From Spirochaetota bacterium (lineage in GTDB: Bacteria; Spirochaetota; Spirochaetia; Sphaerochaetales; Sphaerochaetaceae): a stretch of 64,000 nucleotides of DNA. The first letter of the stretch is position 1, and every line of letters starts with the position of its first letter. The DNA lies in contig CAKJZO010000024.1 of assembly GCA_918298275.1 (NCBI GenBank), positions 1 through 64,000 on the forward strand, read 5' to 3'. Shown here one piece after another: positions 8,903 through 17,640 of the stretch. Made by a program: the position numbers and the translations under genes. The notes under the pieces were generated by a model. It worked only from the letters and a program-made list of their open reading frames with translations. It did not search any database and had not been told where the DNA came from.

Positions 8903-10216
8903 TCAGATATATGTTACAACATGTACATATATATTTCCGGAGTACATGCCACCGGCAAGGTTTTCAGGAGTATTGTTGAATGTTTGTTCAGATGCCTGTG
9001 GAATAGTAATGGATATAGTACCCGAATCAAACCAACGGACATATTTATCATTCTGTTTGTCTATCATCGATTCACCGCTGATTACGAGATAATTGGTTCT
9101 TAAAATCGGAGTGTCTTTCATCCATCCGTCTGTTCCGTCATATGCAATCGTCACTCCGGTAGCACCAGGACCATCGGAGTACTTATAACCTCGTTCTGAA
9201 TTCAGATACGCAATGAAATTGATGCTGTTTGAGGCCGAATCAATTTCACTGATACCTCCCGTATTAGGGTCAGTATAACGTAAAGTGAATTTGTTTATGG
9301 AGGCTCCGGTTGTTGTCTGCCCGGTCGGGGAGCTGGACAGGTAAATATATACAAGTCCGTCTGAGTTACCGTTCATAACTGAATTTGTTGTGTATCCATA
9401 ATCGGCGACATCAATCGGCAGTCTTGTCTCATATAATTGTGCAATGTCAAAGGATGTTGCAGCAGCAAGACGTGAAACGCTCATTATGGATGTCATGCTT
9501 GAATCCGGTTTGTTGTTCGGTTTATAAGTGCCTGCCAGATGAAGATCATACTGTTGCTCGGTACCGTCTGAACAAGAGATTGTAAACCGAATAGTAGCTG
9601 TATAGTACTCGTCAGTTGGAATCAGACGATAAATCGTTCCACCATACTCGACCTGATCATTGACGGTATCTACAGGAAGATCCATTACAAGCGCAACGTC
9701 CCACCAAATTGAATCGTAATTCTTTGCAATATTGGCAGGAACAGTGATTGAATCGGTACCCGAACTTGAATGAGGCTGGTTTCCCATGTGCCATGAGTAA
9801 TTAGCTACATCGACATCAGACGAGCCATTTCTTCCTCGGCAAAAGAGATCAATACCGAAAGGACGTTTATAATCCTCATTCCCGATAAGCGTATAGCACC
9901 ATTCGGAAGAAATAAGCTCAGCACTCAGAGTAATGTCACCATAAGCAACATACTGACCATCTACTTTATGCCTAATCTCAGTAATTCCCACAACCGCAAG
10001 ATTCTGAGGCCAGTAATACTTGCCTGTATCTCTCAGGTTCGATGCATCAGTTGAACTGTTGCCTGTAAAGCTGGATCTTGTAGTGTGCGAGAGAAAGGCA
10101 TTGGACGCGAGATCGACAACTGTACATCTGTCATTCTGACGCATATATGGCTGCAATGCAGAGCATGAAAGCAAAACGAGGAACAGGAATAAAACTGATG
10201 TCAGAACTTTTCTCAT
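8903..10216 (-). CDS. Exported beta-rich protein of unknown function (operon gene 4)
   Basis: Not recognised. It has 437 residues with a signal peptide MRKVLTSVLFLFLVLLSCSA; the LLSC could be a lipobox. The mature part is rich in Ser, Thr, Tyr, Asn and Asp, consistent with a secreted beta-sandwich or adhesin-like fold. It ends with a strand-like GGMYSGNIYVHVVTYI, a C-terminal G-x-Y pattern shared with at least two sister genes. The start is fixed by GGAGGG upstream of the ATG, and one base separates it from the preceding gene's stop. It is the largest member of a four-gene unit (12126 down to 8903) and possibly a tip or surface subunit, but that is only inference. Confidence 0.65.
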   Translation of the reverse strand: MRKVLTSVLFLFLVLLSCSALQPYMRQNDRCTVVDLASNAFLSHTTRSSFTGNSSTDASNLRDTGKYYWPQNLAVVGITEIRHKVDGQYVAYGDITLSAELISSEWCYTLIGNEDYKRPFGIDLFCRGRNGSSDVDVANYSWHMGNQPHSSSGTDSITVPANIAKNYDSIWWDVALVMDLPVDTVNDQVEYGGTIYRLIPTDEYYTATIRFTISCSDGTEQQYDLHLAGTYKPNNKPDSSMTSIMSVSRLAAATSFDIAQLYETRLPIDVADYGYTTNSVMNGNSDGLVYIYLSSSPTGQTTTGASINKFTLRYTDPNTGGISEIDSASNSINFIAYLNSERGYKYSDGPGATGVTIAYDGTDGWMKDTPILRTNYLVISGESMIDKQNDKYVRWFDSGTISITIPQASEQTFNNTPENLAGGMYSGNIYVHVVTYI

Positions 10217-10217
10217 A

Positions 10218-10832
10218 TCAGATTCCCTCCAGAAGGAAAGTAACCGTTGCATTATATGTGCCGTCAGGAACCAAAGTATCATTGTTCTTGTTTGCATCTG
10301 TGGTTTCATCAAGCATGAACAGTACATACTGGTTTTCTTCCGTAGAAATCAAGGGAGTATTTAAACCTGTCAAATACGAAATGTTTTCCAGGTTGAATGT
10401 CGTATTCTCTCCACTGTGGACGGTTATGAATTCGGTTCTTGTAGAAAACGATCCGTCGCTGTTCTCTCCCGCATAGGAAAGACGGAATTTGAGATAATAG
10501 CCGATGGAACTGTTTCCGTTGACAAGGTCGGTTGCAGAAATCTGCAGTGATCTTGTCTGATAATTAGTTGCGATAATCCAAGTCGCAATGACTCTTCCCT
10601 GAAGAGGATTGGTACTGTATGCTACATCGTTTCCCAAAAGGTCAAACGGGAAGCCTATTGAACCGCTTCCTTCGGCCAGGATAGGAAATACATTCACGAT
10701 ACAGTACTTCTTGATGAAACCGCGAAGAACGAGTTCTTTAGAATTGTTCGCGATCTTTTTTTCAGTCGGATCAGCACAGATACTGAACAGAAGAACCATC
10801 AAGAGGGTCAAGATAATCAACACACGTTTCAT
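10218..10832 (-). CDS. Exported beta-rich protein of unknown function (operon gene 3)
   Basis: Not recognised. It has 204 residues. The signal peptide MKRVLIILTLLMVLLFSICA is followed by a short polar mature domain ending GTYNATVTFLLEGI, the G-x-Y plus alternating hydrophobic terminal strand also seen in genes 1 and 4. The start at 10832 is preferred over 10847 because GAGGGGG lies at the right distance; 10847 would overlap the upstream gene by 4 bases (ATGA). The small size and shared terminal strand fit a subunit-like paralogue. No chaperone or usher gene is nearby. Confidence 0.6.
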   Translation of the reverse strand: MKRVLIILTLLMVLLFSICADPTEKKIANNSKELVLRGFIKKYCIVNVFPILAEGSGSIGFPFDLLGNDVAYSTNPLQGRVIATWIIATNYQTRSLQISATDLVNGNSSIGYYLKFRLSYAGENSDGSFSTRTEFITVHSGENTTFNLENISYLTGLNTPLISTEENQYVLFMLDETTDANKNNDTLVPDGTYNATVTFLLEGI

Positions 10833-10843
10833 TTCCAGCCCCC

Positions 10844-11563
10844 TCATACCGATGATATGACCAGCCTTACCCTGGCAACATATTTCATGTTTGCTTCAGG
10901 AGTGCGAGCCGGACTCCCGAAATAAATATTCATACTAAAGGAGATTGAGTTTTCTATAAACTGATCTTCTGTTAAACCACGGATTACTCCATTCTGACTG
11001 GGAATGTCGGTATTGTTTACCCATGAACCGTTCTTTTTTTTCTCACTTGTAATCTTGCTGGTGATTACACCTCTGATTCCGGAAGCCGTGAGCGGTTTAA
11101 TTGAATAATTTGATCCACTGGTAGTGAATCCGCTCAATGTCCATTTGCCTTTATAACGATAATCGACGGAATTATATTCGCATGTAACGGTATTCGTACT
11201 CATTCTTGAATTTGAAGTCGTATAAGTAGCAGTAAAAAAATCGGTAGGATCATATTCATTTATGAAAGGATAGAACCAGAGTTCAACAGCTATGTCATTC
11301 TTCAGATTCGTAGAAATCTTAACTGTAAGAGCGTTATTGAGAGTTTGGTTGTAATTGTTAAGTCCGTATTCCTGAGTAGTACCTGTGATGTCGGTATCAT
11401 AGTTGTTTGATATAGTTATCGTGTATCTCAAAGGCGGAAGTTCCGGATTCTTGTAGGCAGAGAACACAAGTGATGAATTTGCGGTGGAGACATCTCCTCC
11501 ATCACAGAAAACAACTGAGATTATGATAAGAAGCAGTAATGAAACAACAATCAGTCTTCTCAT
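10844..11563 (-). CDS. Exported beta-rich protein of unknown function (operon gene 2)
   Basis: Not recognised. It has 239 residues with signal peptide MRRLIVVSLLLLIIISVVFC and probable cleavage before DGGDVSTANSS. The mature part has regularly spaced Tyr, Thr and Asn-rich strands and ends NMKYVARVRLVISSV. It overlaps gene 1 by 4 bases (ATGA), implying coupled translation and stoichiometric expression. Its amino-acid composition resembles genes 1, 3 and 4 and differs from the housekeeping genes around it. Confidence 0.62.
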   Translation of the reverse strand: MRRLIVVSLLLLIIISVVFCDGGDVSTANSSLVFSAYKNPELPPLRYTITISNNYDTDITGTTQEYGLNNYNQTLNNALTVKISTNLKNDIAVELWFYPFINEYDPTDFFTATYTTSNSRMSTNTVTCEYNSVDYRYKGKWTLSGFTTSGSNYSIKPLTASGIRGVITSKITSEKKKNGSWVNNTDIPSQNGVIRGLTEDQFIENSISFSMNIYFGSPARTPEANMKYVARVRLVISSV

Positions 11564-12126
11564 GTTGCGGCCGCCTCGATAAGAACAGTTCCTTTATATG
11601 AACCATCTGCATATGAATCAAGATAAGGTTCAAAATTAAAGGAAATCGGATAATAACAGGTGACGGAAATATCATTCGATGGTGAATAGTCTCCTGTAAA
11701 TGTAGTGGAGTAAGTATTTGACGGATTGCTGCTCACTGTAACAGTTCCGTCGGTAATATCCGTATACTCTTCATTGACCAATCTGTAGACTTTTGCCTGA
11801 TACTCTCCCCAGAATGATGGAGATGGATCATATTTCAGAGTCAAAGGTGTAAAAGACAATGTGATAGTATATGGATTTTTCGTAGTCTTGTTGGTATAAA
11901 CAGCAGCGAATACCTGTGGATGCGAAAGATCAGAACTCAAATCAATGTCATAAGAAGAGATTCTGTTCTTATTAATATCAGTAAAATACATGTCAGAAAT
12001 AGTGTCTGCAACAATACGCTTGAAGAAGTACTTGAATTCCACAACACCTGTTTCAGCAAAAACGGAAAAGATAGATATAGAGAGAACAATCAAAATAGCA
12101 ATGATTCTAGTGCTGTATCTCTTCAT
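11560..12126 (-). CDS. Exported beta-rich protein of unknown function (operon gene 1)
   Basis: Not recognised. It has 188 residues with signal peptide MKRYSTRIIAILIVLSISIF and likely cleavage after VFA. The mature domain begins ETGVVEFKYFFKRIVAD and ends DGSYKGTVLIEAAAT, again the G-x-Y terminal strand. The start at the ATG (12126) is chosen because GAGG precedes it by 6 bases; an in-frame TTG 12 bases earlier overlaps that ribosome site. It is the first gene of the exported-protein operon and sits right behind a strong promoter. Confidence 0.62.
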   Translation of the reverse strand: MKRYSTRIIAILIVLSISIFSVFAETGVVEFKYFFKRIVADTISDMYFTDINKNRISSYDIDLSSDLSHPQVFAAVYTNKTTKNPYTITLSFTPLTLKYDPSPSFWGEYQAKVYRLVNEEYTDITDGTVTVSSNPSNTYSTTFTGDYSPSNDISVTCYYPISFNFEPYLDSYADGSYKGTVLIEAAAT

Positions 12127-12142
12127 TTCTAACCTCAACTAA

Positions 12143-12172
12143 ATAATACTAAAGGTTTAGTTTAGCTGTCAA
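12143..12172 (-). promoter_or_regulatory. Promoter of the exported-protein operon with a palindrome in its spacer
   Basis: TTGACA (12172-12167), an 18-base spacer and TATTAT (12148-12143). The spacer contains the perfect inverted repeat ACTAAA-2-TTTAGT (12148-12161), touching the -10. That placement suits a repressor or a MerR-like activator site. The ATG is 17 bases past the -10. Confidence 0.65.
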
Positions 12173-12235
12173 CAAAATTGGAAAAGATTTTTCAAAAAAA
12201 CTTAAAAAGTTATGAAAAATATTTTCTTCGATGTA

Positions 12236-12265
12236 ACAAAAAAGGACACCCTTTCGGATGTCCTT
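12236..12265 (-). terminator. Terminator after rpsU
   Basis: Minus-strand AAGGACATCC-GAAA-GGGTGTCCTT followed by six or more T. One mismatch or wobble in the stem. It lies 27 bases past the rpsU stop. Confidence 0.87.
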
Positions 12266-12291
12266 GTGTGCAATACGGCACTGGCTGAGAA

Positions 12292-12501
12292 TTAATAAGC
12301 CTTGGAATTGCGCATCTTCTTGACTTTCAGCATCTGCTTGCGGGCAAGTGCCTTCTTCTTTCTGTGCTCAATTGCGGAGGGCTTCTCGAAGTACTCGCGC
12401 ATCTTGAACTCGCGGATCACGCCTTCCTTCTCAACCATTCTCTTGAAACGCTTGATAGCTTTCTCAAGTGGTTCAGTCTCATCGACTTTCACGTATGCCA
12501 T
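12292..12501 (-). CDS. rpsU: 30S ribosomal protein S21
   Basis: Small-subunit protein next to the 3' end of 16S rRNA, aiding initiation. It has 69 residues: [21 protein letters not shown], then the basic [20 protein letters not shown] core and a lysine-rich tail. The start is set by GAGGGGG upstream; a longer frame adds 17 residues foreign to S21. The gene has its own terminator. Confidence 0.95.
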   Translation of the reverse strand: MAYVKVDETEPLEKAIKRFKRMVEKEGVIREFKMREYFEKPSAIEHRKKKALARKQMLKVKKMRNSKAY

Positions 12502-12601
12502 ATAACTCACCCCCTCTGCCCCTCGGCTCAAGAATCCTTTGCAATCTATCATTACGTGAGAACTTTGTCCACACCAATTCGTAATTATTTCACGAAATAT
12601 T

Positions 12602-13645
12602 TCATTCCGTGAAAAGGCCGTCCGTCATCAGTTTCAGGCCGATACCCCTGATATCGGTCGCCTCGACATCACAGTCGGACGGAAGAACGCACCTGAGAGT
12701 ATACAGACTTGTATTGAAGAACTCCGGCAGTTCCTCCTCAGTAGATGGGAGAATACGAAGTGCATCAGTCACAGCACCGCCGAGGTTTACGATTATCTCG
12801 TTGTCCATAAGCGAGATGTAACCTACCCTCTTCAGGTTTTCGTCGAAAGAAAGAAGCCTGTCGAGCTCCGGGCTCTGACTATGTGATCTCAGATAGCCGT
12901 CCTCGAATTCAAAACGAACCTTCTGACGCTTTCCGAACACTTCCACATCTGCAGTGAAGAAACCGCCTGCAGACTTCCTGTCTGCAAGGAAGCTGAGCCT
13001 GTCGAAATCCATGCTGCTCAGAAATTGCCTTCCGGATGCAAGCTCATGGTTTCCGCCGTAGAACAGGGTCTCTTCCGGGACATCGAAAGAGAAGTCAGTT
13101 CCCTCTCCGGCAATCCTCATGCTGACTATTTCGCTTTCATTGAGACGCTGCGTCCTGTATTCGGAAACAAGTCCCAGATTTGCGATATTGTAGCTTATCT
13201 TGCGCTCAAGAGCCTGCCAAGCCTCTAAATCATCCTCGTCGAAGACATCCACGACGCACCATGGAACGGCAATCCTGCGGCCTAGCACCACAGGTTCAGC
13301 AAGATGCCCTAGCTTCTGGATCGCTCCCATGTCAGTTGGTTCGACGACGATATCTAGGATCTTGCCTTCAAGATTGCGTCTTCCCTTATGTGAAAGCCTG
13401 AGCATGGCATATCCGGTAGGAAGATGTGCAGGAGGCTGCGGATCGAATTCAAGGACCTGAACGGGTTTGCCCTTCTCTATTACAACGATCTTTACGGTGA
13501 CATCGGTAACGGCAAGTGCTATTCTGGCGATTGTCTTTGCGAAGTCGACATCCTTCTCGTCAGTATTGATGGAAAGGGCATCGCCTACTCTCAGCGCGAG
13601 AAGGTCCCTGATGATTGTATTTGCGTAGTTTTCGTATTTGTCCAT
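12602..13645 (-). CDS. Degenerate M29 (thermophilic aminopeptidase)-like protein
   Basis: It has 347 residues. The N-terminal part ([20 protein letters not shown]) and the middle ([37 protein letters not shown]) follow the linear pattern of M29 metallo-aminopeptidases: GEGTDL, WxGG, PTGEV and G-x-v. The PTxEV-type metal-binding glutamate is replaced by MDFDRL, and I cannot find the His ligands of the C-terminal half, so it is probably not an active aminopeptidase. It is separated from coaX by 2 bases and likely co-transcribed with coaX and the ABC-F gene. Family assignment is inference from motif order. Confidence 0.5.
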   Translation of the reverse strand: MDKYENYANTIIRDLLALRVGDALSINTDEKDVDFAKTIARIALAVTDVTVKIVVIEKGKPVQVLEFDPQPPAHLPTGYAMLRLSHKGRRNLEGKILDIVVEPTDMGAIQKLGHLAEPVVLGRRIAVPWCVVDVFDEDDLEAWQALERKISYNIANLGLVSEYRTQRLNESEIVSMRIAGEGTDFSFDVPEETLFYGGNHELASGRQFLSSMDFDRLSFLADRKSAGGFFTADVEVFGKRQKVRFEFEDGYLRSHSQSPELDRLLSFDENLKRVGYISLMDNEIIVNLGGAVTDALRILPSTEEELPEFFNTSLYTLRCVLPSDCDVEATDIRGIGLKLMTDGLFTE

Positions 13646-13647
13646 AA

Positions 13648-14391
13648 TCAGCTGTTCAAAAGACAGGCTATCCTTGCACCTTCAAGCGTAAAGCCTACAT
13701 CGGCCCTGTTGACGTAGATGGCGCCCTCAAGATAGCGGGAGAAGCCTCCGGTGGCAACGACAATGACCTTGTGTCCTACTTCCTTCTCGATCTGGTCAAC
13801 AATACCTTTGAGCTGGCCTATGAAGCCGTAGATTACGCCTGCGCGGATCGATGCTACGGTATCACGGCCCAGCACGGTTTCCGGAATATCGAGCCATATT
13901 TCAGGAAGCTGGGCTGCATTCTCGAACAGTGCCTTGACGGAAGTCATCATTCCGGGACCGATCGTTACGCCAAGGACTTTTCCTTCCGGTGATACGGTCT
14001 CAGTCGTGAAGGCGGTACCGAAATCAGCGACGGTCACATACTCATTCGGGTAGATCCTGTGGGCAGCGATGAGATTGCAGAGGATATCGGAACCGAGCTC
14101 TTCGGGAATCGATTCCCTTACTAGGCCCGTCTCAATAAATCTGGAGATGACAAGAGGTTCTAAGCCGACGACAGTTCTGACTGCTTCTATGATTGAACCC
14201 GTCAGATTTGGAACGACGCTGCTGAGAACTGCTTTGTCGCACTTGATTCCGTTGAGGATTGCGCGTACTTCCGGTACGGCCTTCTTGCTCTTTGTCTTGA
14301 CTCTTTTTTCTGCAGACCAGGACTGTCCGTCATGAATCGAGATGGAAATGTTGGTGTTACCAATGTCTATACCCAATATGCGATCGTTCAT
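13648..14391 (-). CDS. coaX: Type III pantothenate kinase
   Basis: First step of coenzyme A synthesis: phosphorylates pantothenate with ATP. It is a member of the ASKHA fold. The N-terminal ILGIDIGNTNISISI is the phosphate-1 loop (DxGNT). Further in are the YVTVADFGTAFTTETV phosphate-2 region with the catalytic Asp, and ATGGFSRYLEGA. It has 247 residues, slightly shorter than the usual about 255. The second of two in-frame ATGs is chosen because GAGG lies 6 bases upstream of it and touches the first. It follows the ABC-F gene by 8 bases. Confidence 0.93.
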   Translation of the reverse strand: MNDRILGIDIGNTNISISIHDGQSWSAEKRVKTKSKKAVPEVRAILNGIKCDKAVLSSVVPNLTGSIIEAVRTVVGLEPLVISRFIETGLVRESIPEELGSDILCNLIAAHRIYPNEYVTVADFGTAFTTETVSPEGKVLGVTIGPGMMTSVKALFENAAQLPEIWLDIPETVLGRDTVASIRAGVIYGFIGQLKGIVDQIEKEVGHKVIVVATGGFSRYLEGAIYVNRADVGFTLEGARIACLLNS

Positions 14392-14399
14392 CTTCATCC

Positions 14400-16034
14400 T
14401 CAGAGTGCAACAGCATTCTTGGAGCCGTACATCTCCATTCTAAGAGCCTTGATGGCAGGATCAGACATGTAGTCATCGAACTTCATGTAGCGGTCGATAA
14501 GTCCCTTCGGAGTGAACTCGATGATCCTGTTTGCAATCGAATCGACGAACTGGTGGTCATGCGAGTTGAAAAGCACCACACCGTTGAAATCGATGAGGCC
14601 GTTGTTGAGGCTCTGGATTGCCTCGAGGTCAAGATGGCTTGTCGGCTCATCAAAGATGAGACAGTTGGCGCCTTCGAGCATGAGCTTGGCCAGAACACAG
14701 CGGACTTTCTCTCCTCCGGAAAGGACCTTGCAGCTCTTGAGTGCCTCATCTCCTGAGAAGAGCATTCTGCCGAGGAATGATCTGAGGTATGTCTCATCGG
14801 CATCCTCTACGAACTGTCCGAGCCAATCGGTTATGCTCATGTCTTCCATGAACAGTGCATCGTTGTTCTTCGGAAAATAGCCCTGGCTTGTCGTGACACC
14901 CCAGAGATACTCTCCGCTGTCCGGCTGCATGTTGCCTGTGATGATCTCGAAGAGAACGGATTTCGCAAAGTGGTTGGGACCTACGAATGCAATCTTATCT
15001 CCATTGTTAACAAGGAGATTGAGGTTGTCCAGGACCTTCTGACCGTCGATGACCTTTGTAATTCCCTTGATCTCGAGGATGTTCTTTCCGCACTCACGGT
15101 TCGGCTTGAATGCAACATACGGGAAGCGTCTGCTGGACGGCTGGATATCGTCGATGGTCAGCTTGTCGATGAGCTTCTTTCTGCTTGTTGCCTGGCGTGC
15201 CTTGGCGACGTTGCTTGAGAAGCGGAGGATGAACTCCTTGAGCTCGGCGATCTTCTCTTCCCTTCTCTTTTTCTCATCCTTCATCTGCTTGGCGATCAGC
15301 TGGCTGGACATGTACCAGAAGTCGTAGTTTCCGACATAAAGCTGGATTTTGCCGAAATCGATATCCGCTATATGGGTACAAACCGTATTCAAAAAGTGTC
15401 TGTCGTGCGATACGACGATGACGGTATTGTTGAACGTGCTCAGAAAGTCCTCGAGCCAATGGATGGACTCAAGATCCAGGTGGTTGGTCGGCTCGTCCAG
15501 AAGCAGGATGTCCGGGTTTCCGAAAAGCGCCTGTGCAAGAAGAACGCGGACCTTCACGTTGTCCTCGACGTCCTTCATCAGCTTTTCATGCATGGGAACG
15601 GGAATTCCGAGACCGTCAAGAAGCACTCCGGCATCGGCTTCTGCTTCCCATCCGCCGAGTTCGGCGAACTCACCCTCAAGTTCTGCTGCCCTGATTCCGT
15701 CTTCCTCGGAGAATTCCTCCTTGGAATAGATTTCATCACGTTCCTTTCTGACATCGTAAAGCTTTTTATAGCCCATAATTACGGTATCGAGAATGCTGTA
15801 ATCGTTGAATGCGAAGTGATCCTGCCTGAGGACAGCCATTCTCTGTCCGCTGGTAATGATGACCTCACCTGTATCAGGCTCTATCTCTCCGGAGAGAATC
15901 TTGAGGAATGTAGACTTTCCTGCACCGTTTGCTCCGATGATGCCGTAGCAGTTGCCCGGTGTGAACTTTATGTTCACATGTTTGAACAGCACCTGGGTTC
16001 CGAAAGAAAGAGAAATGTCAGAAGCAGTGATCAT
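14400..16034 (-). CDS. ybiT: ABC-F family ATPase, YbiT type
   Basis: Two tandem ABC nucleotide-binding domains and no membrane segments, the layout of ABC-F translation factors that act at the ribosomal E site. It has 544 residues. NBD1 has Walker A GANGAGKST and LLLDEPTNHLD; NBD2 has Walker A in unusual form, GPNHFAKS, with the signature LSGGEK and Walker B CLIFDEPTSHLD. The run LRQDHFAF followed by LDTVIMG closely follows E. coli YbiT. The atypical NBD2 Walker A (HFAKS in place of GxGKS/T) resembles that YbiT group. It lies downstream of the tRNA terminator and upstream of coaX. Confidence 0.9.
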   Translation of the reverse strand: MITASDISLSFGTQVLFKHVNIKFTPGNCYGIIGANGAGKSTFLKILSGEIEPDTGEVIITSGQRMAVLRQDHFAFNDYSILDTVIMGYKKLYDVRKERDEIYSKEEFSEEDGIRAAELEGEFAELGGWEAEADAGVLLDGLGIPVPMHEKLMKDVEDNVKVRVLLAQALFGNPDILLLDEPTNHLDLESIHWLEDFLSTFNNTVIVVSHDRHFLNTVCTHIADIDFGKIQLYVGNYDFWYMSSQLIAKQMKDEKKRREEKIAELKEFILRFSSNVAKARQATSRKKLIDKLTIDDIQPSSRRFPYVAFKPNRECGKNILEIKGITKVIDGQKVLDNLNLLVNNGDKIAFVGPNHFAKSVLFEIITGNMQPDSGEYLWGVTTSQGYFPKNNDALFMEDMSITDWLGQFVEDADETYLRSFLGRMLFSGDEALKSCKVLSGGEKVRCVLAKLMLEGANCLIFDEPTSHLDLEAIQSLNNGLIDFNGVVLFNSHDHQFVDSIANRIIEFTPKGLIDRYMKFDDYMSDPAIKALRMEMYGSKNAVAL

Positions 16035-16049
16035 TGCGCACTCCTATTG

Positions 16050-16075
16050 AAAAAAAAGGCTGTCCTAAGACAGCC
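16050..16075 (-). terminator. Terminator downstream of the tRNA-Gln/Glu pair
   Basis: Minus-strand GGCTGTC-TTAG-GACAGCC followed by eight T; the 7-bp stem is perfect. It insulates the tRNA unit from the ABC-F gene. Confidence 0.9.
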
Positions 16076-16082
16076 CATTGAA

Positions 16083-16154
16083 TAGTTCCAAGGGGAATCG
16101 AACCCCTGTTTAGAGACTGAGAATCTCCCGTCCTAACCCCTAGACGATGGAACC
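16083..16154 (-). tRNA. tRNA-Glu (anticodon CTC)
   Basis: 72 nt. Acceptor GGTTCCA/TGGAACT with a terminal G-U, D stem GTCT/GGAC, anticodon stem GGAGA/TCTCT with loop TTCTCAG (anticodon CTC), T arm AGGGG-TTCGATT-CCCCT, discriminator A. It reads GAG; a TTC-anticodon tRNA-Glu presumably exists elsewhere. Confidence 0.94.
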
Positions 16155-16173
16155 ATCTAGTTTTTCGGTTCTA

Positions 16174-16244
16174 CTGGGATGGAGGGATTCGAACCCCCAA
16201 AGGCAGAACCAGAATCTGCAGTGTTACCATTACACTACATCCCA
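16174..16244 (-). tRNA. tRNA-Gln (anticodon CTG)
   Basis: 71 nt. Acceptor TGGGATG/CATCCCA, anticodon stem GCAGA/TCTGC with loop TTCTGGT (anticodon CTG), T arm GGGGG-TTCGAAT-CCCTC (one weak pair), discriminator G. It is co-transcribed with tRNA-Glu(CTC), 19 bases apart. Both are C34 isoacceptors. Confidence 0.94.
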
Positions 16245-16311
16245 AAAAACAAAGAACATTTGGAGATTACAAGAAACCCTCTGTTCTGTCAATAGCTTTA
16301 AGAAAAACAAA

Positions 16312-17322
16312 TCAGCTCTTCTTGAAGGCGCTTACACGGGCGCTTGCAGACAGATCCATGCCCGATCTTACCCCATCAGCTATATATCTATAGCCCAGTC
16401 CTGCAACCATGGCGCCGTTGTCCGTGCAGAGCTTCAGACTCGGGAAGCTGACTTCGTATCCTTTCTGCTCGAAGGCCTTCAGTGAGCTTCTGACAAGCGA
16501 ATTGGCAGCAACGCCGCCACCGGCTGAAATACGCTTCAGGCCTGTGTCCTTCAGTGCCTTCTCCACCCTCTTGATCAGCATGCCGACTGCAACGCGCTGG
16601 AAGCTTGCTGCGATGTTCTCCGGCGTGGCAGGCTTTCCCGTAGAGAAGATATCCAACTGATTGATGACGGCGGTCTTCAGTCCGGAATAAGAAATATCAT
16701 ATGGATGATAGCTGCTGTCCATCTTGGGCCCGGAGAACTTGAATGCAAACGGATCACCCTTCTGTGCCAGTCTGTCGATCATGACTCCGCCCGGATAACC
16801 CAGACCGTAGTGCTTGGCAACCTTGTCGAAAGCCTCACCGATTGCATCATCCACAGTCGTTCCGAGAACCTCGATGCTATCGTAGCTGTCAACGCGGCAG
16901 ATGACCGTGTGACCGCCGGAAAGAAGGACTCCGAGATAAGGATACTCCAGAGGATGCTCAATCTGAGGTGCATAAAGATGGGCTCTGATATGGTCTATTC
17001 CGATAAAAGGCACATCAAGAACCGCAGCCATTCCTTTGGCAAAATTCAAGCCCACCAAGAGCGATCCCAGCAATCCCGGCCTAGCAGTTGCGGCAATTGC
17101 CCCGATCTGGGATTTCTCGATCCCGGCCTGCAGCACTGCAGCATTTACAACCTGTGATATCCATTCGGTATGCAGTCTGGAAGCAAGTTCGGGAACAACT
17201 CCGTCAAACGGTCGATGAAGCTCGATCTGTGTTGCTATTACGTTGGAAAGTATGTTTCTGCCATCTTCAACGACGGCAGCTGAACACTCATCGCATGAGG
17301 TCTCTATGCCAAGGACGTACAT
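16312..17322 (-). CDS. tsaD: tRNA N6-adenosine threonylcarbamoyltransferase TsaD
   Basis: Transfers threonylcarbamoyl to A37 of ANN-reading tRNAs (t6A). It has 336 residues, ASKHA fold. The start is MYVLGIETSCDECSAAVV. The iron-binding HxxxH is H111 and H115 (GIDHIRAH), with LLSGGHTVI and the C-terminal AGGGVAANS and CTDNGAMVAGLGY motifs all intact. The ATG overlaps the stop of the small upstream gene by one base (TGATG), so translation is coupled. Confidence 0.97.
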   Translation of the reverse strand: MYVLGIETSCDECSAAVVEDGRNILSNVIATQIELHRPFDGVVPELASRLHTEWISQVVNAAVLQAGIEKSQIGAIAATARPGLLGSLLVGLNFAKGMAAVLDVPFIGIDHIRAHLYAPQIEHPLEYPYLGVLLSGGHTVICRVDSYDSIEVLGTTVDDAIGEAFDKVAKHYGLGYPGGVMIDRLAQKGDPFAFKFSGPKMDSSYHPYDISYSGLKTAVINQLDIFSTGKPATPENIAASFQRVAVGMLIKRVEKALKDTGLKRISAGGGVAANSLVRSSLKAFEQKGYEVSFPSLKLCTDNGAMVAGLGYRYIADGVRSGMDLSASARVSAFKKS

Positions 17323-17585
17323 CAGATATCTCCGTCTTTGAAGAAGTCATCCTCGTCTTCTAATTCATCATCAAGATCATCGTAATCGTGGGCTACCTGA
17401 ATCGGCGAGAACTTGCCTGCGAAGAACATGTCAATAAGTCTCTGCTGATTGGCCTGAGGTGCTGCATCATCTATATAGGAAACAATCTCCTTGGAAAGAG
17501 GCATCCCATAGACCTTTGCACCGCGCCTGGACTTCTTCTGAGGCATGAGTTCATCATTGTTTGGAACAATCACGATTTTATTCAT
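17322..17585 (-). CDS. Small acidic protein coupled to tsaD, unknown function
   Basis: Not recognised. It has 87 residues with a basic patch near residues 17-22 (KKSRRG), a helical middle (NQQRLIDMFFAGKFSP) and a strongly acidic tail (YDDLDDELEDEDDFF). There is no signal peptide and no membrane segment, so it is probably cytosolic. It shares one base with the tsaD start and so is co-expressed. The charge layout would suit a protein-binding or RNP-associated peptide, but nothing in the sequence names a function. Confidence 0.6.
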   Translation of the reverse strand: MNKIVIVPNNDELMPQKKSRRGAKVYGMPLSKEIVSYIDDAAPQANQQRLIDMFFAGKFSPIQVAHDYDDLDDELEDEDDFFKDGDI

Positions 17586-17640
17586 GTATCAAAAGTACAA
17601 TCGCACTCACAAATAGTCAACAGTACTTAACAAAAAAACA

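Noticed and set aside
15372-16085. 237-codon plus-strand frame opposite the ABC-F gene
   Set aside because: Shadow frame; runs into the tRNA terminator.
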